In this document: one piece after another, positions 45,701-57,700 of the stretch
Position numbering within the stretch: the first letter of the stretch is position 1
How the letters are laid out: every line of letters begins with the position of its first letter
From: Pisaster brevispinus
Taxonomy: Eukaryota > Echinodermata > Asteroidea > Forcipulatida > Asteriidae
Length of the DNA stretch: 64,000 bases
Assembly (NCBI GenBank): GCA_023634235.1
Contig: JAMKCF010000015.1
Location: 3,573,698-3,637,697 of the forward strand
Direction of reading: 5' to 3'
Translations under genes and position numbers: made by a program
Notes under the pieces: generated by a model
What the model was told of the DNA's origin: nothing
The model's database searches: none
The model's input: only the letters and a program-made list of their open reading frames with translations

Positions 45701-48700
45701 AGTCAAATGTTTTTGAGGATGAATGCGAAACACAAAAATCCACTTGACCTTTTGTGGTTATAATGCCCGATATTCTCTTTTTCACACACATTTCAGAAAT
45801 GGATAATAAATGTTGGTGCTATCCCATCCAGTGACGCTGTATCTGTTGACTTTTCTTTAAAATGAAAGCTGTATTTGTGATAATACAGATTAAAGTGTGG
45901 TAACTGTGCTAGACTATTTCCACTTGTGTTATTTTAACGGAGAAGTGGTGGGGAAATAGAACAACCGAAGTATGACCTTTTTTTGACCATGTGGGTCGGT
46001 AGTGAACGGGGGTTTTCGAGGTAAAGGATATTTGTTCAGATCCTTTGGGTAGCAATAGCTAGCTTTTGGAAGTCATGTCACTCAAAAGAGATCGGCGTGT
46101 AGGTTTGGCGGGGGTTGGAACGAGATTTAGACCTTTTTACCCAATGCAATTTTCTGGTTTGTAGAAAGTTCAACATTGGATAGGTTTGTTATGAATTGTT
46201 TGCTTTTTGTTGCCAAATCGGTTAACAGACTGCGTTGTCTGTCATGTGATAACACAGAGCAGTGGACAGAGAAGTGTTTACCCTTCGTATGGTTTTGTGA
46301 TAATGATCTCCTTCTTTTGTATTTGCGATTAACCATTGTTGAAATAAAAGAGTATGTGGACTGATAATAATAATAATACTCGCTAAATGAAGCAAAATAA
46401 TATTTTATTACAATGACAGTGGTAAAAATCTCTTTTTGGAGGTTGTGGTGGTCTTGAAAAAGACCGTTTGTTTTTAGGAGGTCAGTGACTCTCAGTGGTT
46501 TTTCGTTTCTGTCCTCTGGTTGGAGCTTGTCTGGATCTCGAGAAGAGATTGAACAGTTTGGTGGCTGTTGTCCCTTCTTCTTCTGTCTGGAACTGTGTCT
46601 TGATTTCTAAGTCTTCCGCTGCCTTTCTTGCCTCTGCCAGTCTCCCTTCTATGTCGATCTTGAACTTGTTGTATTGGTCCAGGGTGAGTTCTGTGACTAG
46701 GATGCACACTTTCGTCTCCAGGCTTTTCCAGGATTCTTTGAAAGTATCCTCGTAGGCCAGGAGACGATGTGGGTGTGGTGGTCTTGCTTGAGAGCTGATG
46801 TAGGCCAGTGGTACCTTGGCTCAGACTTTTACAAGAAGACTTGCTCGGTTTGGGAGACATGTTTACGAATCAAAATGTGTAAAACCAGAAAAAAAAAGAA
46901 AAAAAACCAATTCAATGCAGTTTCAACCTATTGGAATTTGAACGCTCTCCTTTTTTTAGGATTTGTTTCGTGACTTAGGTGCCTTAGGAGGTCTGTTGAA
47001 ATGACAGCATTTCCTCCTTTTGGTAACCCCTGGAGTTACAGATTTCAAGGAGCTTCTGGGAACAGTATTCTCAGCCCTAAAGATGTACAGTACATCACAG
47101 AGCAGGATTTCTTTAAATTTGCAGAAAACAAAAGCTACTCTTTTCACAGAGCAGATAGAAAAACCTCTGAATTCAAGTGAAAGGTCGAAATTTCTCATCC
47201 CAGAGAGATGTCAAGAAGCCGGTTTGCGTTTACTCACCCGTAGAACTAGGAACCCTTCCAAAGTTTTGTTCTCAATGACATCGACCGAATACTCTGCTGG
47301 GACAAACACGGGCCCGTTATCATTCACATCTTGAACCACAACAGTGATCCTCAGCGTCGTAGTACGAGGTGACGCTGCCTCGTCACTAGCCACTATATCC
47401 AGCTCATACCGGTCCTCCATTTCTCTGTCCAGAGCGACGACTGTGAAGATGCTGCCGCTGTAGGTGTCGATGCGGAAGGAATCTGAGACCAGACTGTAAC
47501 GGACTTTTGAGTTGGGTGTGTTGGGCTCATCCATGTCTATTGCCTGTGTTTGACACAAACGGAAACTTAGTTGAATACTCGGTAATCCTTTGTCTGTTAA
47601 ACCATCAGAGACCATAGTTGCTGCACACAGCTTGTACTAAAACACAAATAGTTGCCGCAAATATCTGCAAAATTTTACCCCACAAATTTCACAGTAGAGC
47701 TCATATCCCGCGACTGATTTAACAAAAAACCTTTCACAACTGTGTGAAGTAACTTGCATAGCATTTAGTGCGTTAAGGAAGTGGTATCGCTGTGGTGACA
47801 CGGTGTATACAAAAATATCTCAAAGTGAGCTTGACTTCTCGATTCTGATTGTTTGATCCATGGCAAAAACAGTGTAATATTACAGCCTTCTGTGCGGCCA
47901 TATCGTATGCATATTGCGCCATTCTCACTCCTTGTATTGTGTGATTTTTAAGCTGCACCCCAAGTTTGCTTGAATTTGTTATCACACGCATGCTCATGAA
48001 TTATGGAAAAATATAGCTCTTCTGTACCCCAAATCAAACAAGGCTGAACATGAGTGCTTGAGCAATAATTAGTATTGTTAGAGGAATTCTGCAGCCGAGT
48101 TGACAATTTCCCGTTGTAATATACTATAAATCACTTCCAGAAACTAAACAAAGTTTCTCTGTAGTAACATTTTTCAAGAGTTTCTTATCGCTGAATTGAG
48201 AGTTTTACTCAAGACACAAACAAAAGTCAATATAACTAACCTCGACTTTGCCAACCATCTTGTTGGCTATACCCTCCACAACCAGAAACTCAGTTTGCTG
48301 AGTGATGAATATAGGGTTTTCATCGTTAACATCTAGTACGGTGATTGTTAGAGTGCAGTTGCCGACCTGAAATTAAAAAACAAACCGAGAGAACATTTAA
48401 TATTACCATACGTCATACATATTCATGATCGAGAGCCGAACTCTCTCCCTGGTTCATGGGCACCATCAAGCACCAGATGCTCTTTTTTTGCTGTTTGCCA
48501 ACATGTACAGGGTAAGTACGCATGCGTAGTGGACTGTTGCATATGCAATAGTCTACGGCGCAATCATGGAACTGTTGTACGGGTGTGGTGTACTGAACGC
48601 AGGAACATAGCCCAAGATAGCTATATACCCCTGCGTGACACCATCAAAAAAAAATCACACACTTATGCCATCAGGTACTTTTCAGGTGTCCGTTTTATAT

Positions 48701-51700
48701 TTTGCGTGTAATACGTGTTTTTTGAGAACACAATCATGTTTAAATCACCCAAACTATTGGATATAGACCCTTGTGACTAAATAAAATAAATTCAAGCAAA
48801 ATTTCCATTGAGATCAGCCCACATGTGTCTCTAAGCCATTTGTTTGAATGAAACCCTCGTGTTTGATGAGTCAGCAAAAACATCATAATTTCTTACATTT
48901 CTTACATTTCTCAAGGGAATACCGGGAGAACTGGTCATTGGTGGTTTTTTGGGGGTGTGAAATCAACCCCGATGGTAACAAGACAATTGGCATGCTATTT
49001 GGCTAGGTGTAGTTGAGGAACCTTAAATTTTTTTAATACAAATAAAATAAAATGGCGGAGTAATTACTTTTTCATTAAAAACGGACACCTAAAAAGTGCC
49101 TGATGGCTTCATCTAGGGATACACAAGAAAAGGCGTAAATGTCAGTCTGCGTTTTTCTCGAGCTCAATGATGGCAAACTGGAGAAGTCAGGTTTTTTTGG
49201 GGGGTGGACAGGGAGATACTAACCACCTTTTGTTATTTCCTACAACCCTGGCCAAAATGCTTGGGCCACGTGACAATAAACATACCCTTCCCCGTTCCCC
49301 CGCTCATTGTTGTTAACCCCAGCTGGAGCGCAGACTGCGCAATGAGAGCCAGCATTGAGCAGGGCCCGGGAGGGGCCGGAGGCCAAATGAGATATGGCCG
49401 GGATTGTAGAAATGATTAAAATAAGGGCTGTTTGGAGGAAAAGTGATTAGAATCAATAAGGTTATACTCACCATGAGACCATCACTGGCTTCTAATGTCA
49501 GCTCGTACCTGGACAGAACTTCTCTGTCAAGTGTGCCAACAACCTTAACATTACCGCTACAAAATAAGAGAAGAAAAAAAAACTAATGAAGCCTCCAAAA
49601 TATTTAGCTTATCACAAATTATAAGAAATCTTTCAAATCAATACCCATGGGAATAATAGCCATGGCTATAACTTTAACCAGCGTTTCATTGTCCCCTGAT
49701 ATTTTTGTCTTAATTGTTTCTGAAAAAAAAAAAACCCAAAACAATTTAATTGTGGGACCGCCCTGGTCCGAAACCCCACAGGGGTCTATCTATAAAGTTT
49801 GAGGGAAGAGGATTCGAACTGTCTCCCAAAGGCCATTTACCATATTCATAATCATAACCATATCATATAACTTATACAATAACTATAACTATAACTATAA
49901 CTATAACTATAACTATAATCTGTTTGATATCACATGTCCTTACCTAGTTGGATCCACGCTGAAGGCACCATTGATATTTCCTCCGGTGATCCTGTAGATA
50001 GGCATGTCACCATCCACATCCAGAGCCTGGAAATTTCACACCGATATTTCACTCTCATTAAATTAAAACAATTAAATATTACTAAAGATGAATGTTACTT
50101 GGTTTTACTCATACACCCATGTGTGTAAAAGCGCTGTATACTCAGTACTTTACTGAGTTCTGTGGGAAAAATTCCCACAGGCATATTACTCGGGTGAGAT
50201 TCGAACCAACAACCTTTGCCATTCGAATGGAGGAGATATCTTACCAACTAGACCACCGAGATTGTCCAGTGGCGAGGCAGTTCAAATCCTACATTTATCC
50301 CCGATGCAAATTTAACATCTATTGAAGATGAATGTCTTGTTATTAAACTTTTAGTTAACAGCAAGGTTCTTTTACGTGCATAATGCAACACACCGGAACA
50401 TATGGAGGACAAAGCAATAATGGTTAAGTATATCAGTTCTTGGCACAAGTGCCACAACCGGGTCTCGAACCCACACTCTGCTGATCAGAGACACCAGCAG
50501 AGCTTGAATCCGGTGCGCTTGACCGCTCGGCAACGACACGCCACTAAAGAGCTGCTCTGGAGATGTCTTACCGTGACTGTGATAACAGAGGCCCCTGGGG
50601 GTAGACCTTCACTGGCTGATGCAGTGTAGATACTCTGCATGAATACTGGTGCGTGGCTAATGTTAGCGGGCAAGACATCCACCTCAATAAATATGGTATC
50701 AGACCTGATGGATGTAATCACAGAAAAGAGTCATGCATGAACAGAGATACATCCTTAATTTCATTTTACTTTTCCTCAAAAACGTTCCACTCCAACGATA
50801 AATAAATGTTTTAAACCACACACACAGATCCTCATCTTTTGATTGGAGGAACACGCGCCATTTTGCCATGTGTACTGCTGGGACGCTCCAAAGTTTAATA
50901 TAGGAGTCCAATATGAATAATTATAGGACGCTGAAGCGTCGTTTGCAAAAAAAAATCACTTGGCTTTGCCTCATGAAATGGAATCGTTATATTTTGTGAC
51001 AACCCGTTTCAATCTTAATTGCTAAGCACAGTGTGATGTCACTATACAAACCACTATGGCAATTCTGACAACTCATCTTAAGATGAATCTTTGTTCTTTT
51101 GTTAAATCGAGCCCTGGGGTCGATTTCACAAAACCCATCCTAACTTAGGACTAGTCCTAGGCAATGCTAGGAGATAGGACTAGTCCTAAGTTAAGACCAG
51201 TTGCTGGTCCTAACTTCAGATAAGACTAGTCTTATCTCTTTGTGAAATCGACCCCTGGTCACTTGATTCATTCTTTAAAATCATCTCAATACCCGCGGGA
51301 TTATACAGCCTGTGCTTTTAAGTATTTTTGTTAACAATCTGCATCAACCACAAGAACCATCTTTGCCCTCACAAGTACAAATTTACTCCTGGGTGGTGAA
51401 GAAGCAATTGTAGTGTCTTGCTCAAGGACCCATGGCCTGGATTTGAACCCAGACTCCGATGGTACAGTGTAGCCACTTGAGTCAGGAGCACCAGACTGTT
51501 TGGCCATGATGTCTCACGTACACTGTTGAGCAAAGTTAAACAATAACTAGAGAAAAAGAAGAAGAAAACAAAATCTTACACCAAGGTTTCCAAATCTCCA
51601 TCAATAGCTTTCATGTCGAAACTGTACTTCTGGCCTTCCACAATGCCCCCAGACTGGAGTAAAACCAAGTTGACTGAAGTATCATTGACACGAACTTGTC

Positions 51701-54700
51701 CAAACAAAGTATCGCCACCGTTGTTGTAATGCTCCAAGACGAAGATGACCGGCGCATGAGGTGGGAGATCATCATCTTCCGTGGAAAGCTACCACCAAAA
51801 AAAAAGAGAAAAAAAAGAAATGAGGAAATTAGTATTTTTCCCGAGTTGACTGTCAATCTCTAGGTGGAAGAATGTGGGGGGGGGGTGGAATGATGAATCT
51901 GGTATGAAGTCTTGTCTCTTAAGATTTAAAGGTTTGAATCCAAACTGTGGCAAAGTGGAAACTGGAGGCAGTCCGCTGGATGTTCTGAACTCACCAAGTC
52001 ATCTACTTGGATGATTTTTCTAGCTTGAATCCCAAGGATTTTAGCACGAAAGTCAAGGCATACGTAATCTTAAATAAAATAAGTCACTTTTTACCGCTTT
52101 TTCAATCATTAATTTTGACATTTTTAATGACTCTACTTGTCACCTTTCTGTATAAAATTCATTCTCATATCGAAACGCTTTCCATAAAAAACGTACAAAT
52201 TAATTTACGATCCTGCTAAACTCTCCTGAAGACAATCAGAGCAAACTGCTTGGAATAGTGAGTTGTTTATACCACCCATTTCTTTTCAGAGTCGCAACTC
52301 ATGAGAGAGATTTCAGGGTTTTCCCTTGACTTATTCAGCGACTGGCCGACAGGCCCAGTTTGCTTGTCTTTTCACTAGTCCACCAGCTTTTCCACTGGTC
52401 CATGGTACATATTAACAGTGGCATAGCCAAAGGGGGGCCTGGAGGGGCACGACCCCCCCCCTAAAAAAAAAAAAATTGACATTGCCCCCCACCAACCCCA
52501 AACAAAATTGTGGTAGTGCTCACAAAAATAAACAGAAAAAAAAGAGGGAAAAAAAAAGAGGAAAATGGATGTTTGTATAATCTAATGTCGCGAACGATCG
52601 GGATCGCTACAGCGGCCACGAAATGGCAAGAACTTAAAGAGGATGGTGGTCCCCTGCAGCGTTACCCTTCAAAAAAATAAAAGCATGACCCTCACCACGG
52701 ACAGACCCATTCTCCCCTGAGCCCCTTCCCCTTAAACGCACTCCCCCCCCCCCCCCACGGAAAAAGTCCTGGCTACGCCGCTGCATATTAAAAGGCTTCT
52801 AGGAATGCTTTGCCACACTGAACTAGCCAGACGGAGCAGAATTTTTGACTAGCAGACCCAAGTTAGAATGAACTTTGACTTATTACCATAGGGGTCTTAT
52901 GATTATATGGGTATGACACAACTGGCAATAGGTTGTTAGGTCTGTAGCGAGATTAGGGCTAAAAAATAGGGTTACACAAGTTTAAAGTTTACAAAAGGGG
53001 AAGACATAAAAAAGAAACATTTCTTGATAGCAGGGAGGACGGGTCCAAGGGAACGCTGGATTTCATGTTCATGGTGTTACCCAAAAGATCTCACTAGATC
53101 CTTAAAACTTAGATTTGTTTCTCTACAGACTAGCACACTACGTGAACAGAATTTTGCAAAAAAAAAACCCTTTTTTTTGAGAGGCACTACAATCCTAAAT
53201 GAGCCGAGGCTTGTCTACTGAAAATTGGTGTTTCTTACACTCATGATGACTGTGCCCACTTCTGCATTCTCTTCAACCGATCCCCTGAAGAAGTTGGTGA
53301 ATCTATCGGTGTACTCATTGGCGACAAACTGTGGAGGGTTGTCGTTAAGGTCCAGGACTTTAATATTAATGGTAGCACTCTCACTCTCTTTCATGTCAAA
53401 AGTGCTGTTCTCAATGGCCAGAGCCTTCACGAAGAAAAAAACGTCACAAATAGAATAATTTCTAAGATGAATAGAACTTAAGGTGATCCCTCTCCTGCCA
53501 CTTCCCAGCTTGTACCGTAAACTTGGGTGTGATCCCTGGCTATACTGCAGTTAGACCCCGTTTACACTAGATCCAGAAAGGTGGATCAGACCCGGGTCTG
53601 ATCCGGCATCGTGGATTAACGGCTAGTGTAAACGCAAAAAAGCCGGATCACACCCGGTTCAAGATCCGGCAATTTTAATCCACCTTTCGAGGAGGGTTGA
53701 ATCCGGCAATTGGTGGATCAGATCCGGCAAAGTGGATTCCAAATACAAGTGTAAACGCAAAGGTGGATCAGACACCGCAATTCGATGTGGTCATTTCCGG
53801 TTTCGCTACGAATGGCGCGCTTTTTGCTTGTGCTTTGGTGGGACATCCGTCGCTGTTTATATTTGTGTGTGTGCTGTGTGCACATGGATTGTGCGTGTGT
53901 GAAACGTTTTGTTGTTTTCAGCGTCCTTATACATACATCGTCACGTTCGGAGCTTGCCTTGTTGCTGTATTTTTTAAATTCCCATCTACCAAATATTTCT
54001 ACCTGCATGGTCGTTGTTATCCGTATCATTTGCTGTACTGTATTTTCTGCATTCTACCTTCGCCTTGATAATGATTATTTCTAGAAGTGGCGCGCTGTAA
54101 TCGTGACCTTTGAGCTCTTTGCGAGGAGCGGTGACGTCATGACCAATATACATCCGGTTCAAAAGTGGGATTGGAGCCGGATCAAGCGCTGGTGTAAACG
54201 CGACACAGGATCTTGATCTGCGGTCGTTGAAAAATGCCGGATCTCAATCCACCTTTCTGGATCTAGTGTAAACGCGGTGTTACAGGTTGAATGGCTTCTG
54301 AATGGCACCCCCGAACAAAGATATTGACAAAATAGGGAGACCGCATACAAAGGGCTGGATAGCTCAGTTTATAAAGAGTACCGGCACGTTAATCTGGAGG
54401 TCATTGGTTCAAATCTCGCTCTGGTCAATTTTTCTTTCTTCATCCAAAAAAATTATGTTTAAAATAGTTTACTTTGTCAGTTTCCCTTGTGGTTTACTAC
54501 TTGATAAAAAGGGGGGACAAAATTTCGTCAAGAGCAAATGAATCAATAAAATAATAAGTGATACAAGTAATCAATAAAACTCCAAAACCATACTCTTGGC
54601 TCCTTAAACGGACATCTCCTGTAGTAATTCATCCGGCCTAGCTTTCCAAATCCTTCGCTGATTTGTGAACAAATGTGACTTTTTCATTGACTTACCCTGA

Positions 54701-57700
54701 GTGTGTAATTGTTGGCCACTTCTCGATCTAACTGGTCGCTGTAAACAACGATGTATGCAAATGAGCCGTCTGGCCCCGGCTCCAGGATGAAGTGAGCTGT
54801 TTCGTCCGAGATGAAGTAGGTTAGCATGAGGGGACGGCCCTGGCATTTTAGAGGAGGAGGAGAAATATACGTCATTTGTAAAGAGTCACAGATTTGTAGA
54901 AACTTGCTACCCCTCAAAAAGAGATAACAAAAAAATGCACCAAATGTGAGACCGATTTTATGAATGTGAGACCTATTTTATGAATGTGAGACCGATTTTA
55001 TGAATGTGAGACCGATTTTTATACAGCACCTTGTAAAGTTTTACAAGGTGCTGCGGAGACAAATTAGGCAAAGCCCCCTTCTCTTAACCATAAGTGTGAT
55101 GACTGGTTCTTTTCCGTGCATTACACGGCACGCAGGAATTATGCCCCGATGGAAGGATGAAGCAATAACGGTCAAGTGTCTTGCTCAATGACATAAGTGT
55201 CAAGACCAGGACTCGAACCCACACTCAGCTGAACAGAAACACCAGAGCTCGAATCAAGAGCCCTGAACCACTCGTCCACGACACGTCACAACAGAGGAGA
55301 GCAAAAGTTGACTGAGGTAGTCCTTACCTGCTCCACATCCAGATCCAAAGCATGAAGTTTGAGGGGTTCTGTCGTGAACTCGTTCATACTGACTTGTGTA
55401 CCAATTTGCGCATTCTCATAGACAAAGCCTTGATAGATATCTTGCGTAAAGACGGGGCGATGTTCGTTGACCTCTTGGATGGTGATAGTAGCTGACGTGA
55501 TGACGTAAAAATTACTCTCCATTGACGTGCTTTCACTCGCCTGCAAAACATTTAGGTTTTGTTTATAATAATACAATATTAACAGCAAAAGTTATACAGC
55601 CAAATATCAATTTATATAGCCAAAGTCATACAGAAAGATGCTCAGGGCACTCATAAAAAACTCAAGCAAAAGCTAATTCATTTCATTTATTGATTCTGGT
55701 TGTGAAGCCAAAGACTCTCAGAAAAGCGAACTAAATCACTATACTAGCCAAGAACCCAGTGGAGAGAAGACAATGAAGGAAGTTTCAGTTTTAGACGTGG
55801 GAGGAAAACCCCAAAGAATTATTCCAGGGAAAACCCACACAATCAGGCAGGGACTGAAAGCCCAATCCACATAATGCCCCTGGTGGGATTTGAACCGGGG
55901 TCCCAGAGGTGAAAGGCAAGGCAAGATACCACTACACCAACCTGATTGCCCAATTCAAACACTTTTATACATTTTTCAAATCTATACAGCCATATATTTC
56001 TGGTAATAAGACCAGGGGATATTCAAGAGTAACATGGAATGTCTTCAAAAAGTCAGCAACATTCTGAATGAACCAGTATTCTATCAGGCGTACAGGGACT
56101 GGTTCCATTGGACCTACATAATGTTCCATTGGAAAGTTCAAACGACAATGTACATAAATCTCTCATGTAGAAATGTTACCATTGTTCGGCACAACGTCGC
56201 AGTCCTGCGGAAAGTTCTGGAGGCCCATTGAATTGCGGGAGGCATTCTTTTGCGTTCTTTCGCACCTACAGCGTGCTCAATTTTTGAGACCCTCCCTTAG
56301 CAATGTGACCCGTAGGTCTAAACAAAGATACCAAGGGAAGATCCTGAAGAAGTCGCCGCGTCAGTGCAGAAAACGTTGTATCTCTATTTTGCTAAAACGT
56401 CGCATCTCGCAAAAAATGGGTCCGTGCAAAAACATCGTATCTCGGCACTGACTTGTTTTGTGTGTGCGCCTGGGCTATTTTAACTGAGATACAACGTTTT
56501 GTAAAAAAAACTTGCGCGTATTGCGCAAAAGTGCTGTTTTAGGGGATCTGTTTTTGCACTGACACGACGAAGTGTAAGTATGTGGAGGAAAACCACATAA
56601 TTGGGAGAGCCATGGAAGTTGAAAGATTGAGTATTACACAAATTTGTGATTAGATAGATAAATCATACACTTATTTCTGATACCAGGGGCTGATTTCACA
56701 AAGCACCGAGATTTTTCTTAAGGTTAGTTGTCAATATCGTCATAGTGATTTGTATTGTAATGTCGCACTTTGCTTATCAATTGATTAATATTGATTTATG
56801 ATCTTAGCTCTTTGTGAAAATCGGCCCCAGGAGTTTTTGTTCTCCTACCATCACTTCCAGTGTGAAGTCTTTGAAATCAGCCCTGTAGACAGGTTGGAGT
56901 AGGAACATATCACCGGTAGCTTCATTTATACTGAAGTAGGCTTCATACCCAGGTGGGTACCCTGCAATAAAAAAAGGTCCAACAGTGATAAAACTTTGAA
57001 ATAAACACAAAAAAACAGATTGGGGCTGTTTGCTCCATAGGGGCAATGATGAGATAGTTTGAGGAACTGTTTAAGTATGCCCAGTGTACAGGCAAACAAT
57101 GCTGTAAAATGCCTTGATCATATCTAAAAACTCAATTTTATTAGCTGTTCTGACATAGTAGTCGGAACAGCTATTGTTTTCCTCAAGATATTTTAGTATT
57201 ATTATTCTTCTTCTTTCGTTCCATCAAAAACCCATGTTTTTTTTTACATGCATTTTGTGAAATCCAAAAATCACACTTGGCTTATTATTAAACAGTCAGA
57301 TCCTATATCATATTAAAGATTAGGTCATGAACATTAGGCTTAACTTACTTAATTAGTTTACTTAGTTATAAAGACATGAGCTAAGCTAATCTTGAGACCA
57401 CTATTTCTCAAAAAGTACACGTCCGATCATCAGACCTTTTTTCGACTACATACTTGTAGGATACAATACAACTACTTAATGGCCTAAAATGTGACAAATC
57501 CGACACCATGGCTAGCATGCTGTATTGTCGCACCAATGCGTGGCATTTTGAATAAACTACTTCATCAAATGGAAAGACAGTAAAAAAAAAAAGGTTTTGC
57601 CCAACGTAAAGTCAATGGTTTTTCTCTCGTCGCAATTTAGGCCGTGTTAAATCTACACCAAAAGATGAACCTTTTTTAATTTTCAGTGTTTACGTTCAAA

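Noticed and set aside
53697..54068. 123-codon + strand frame inside the Harbinger-like element
   Set aside because: Composition is Cys/Val/Phe-rich without DDE or Myb features; likely chance in a non-autonomous element.
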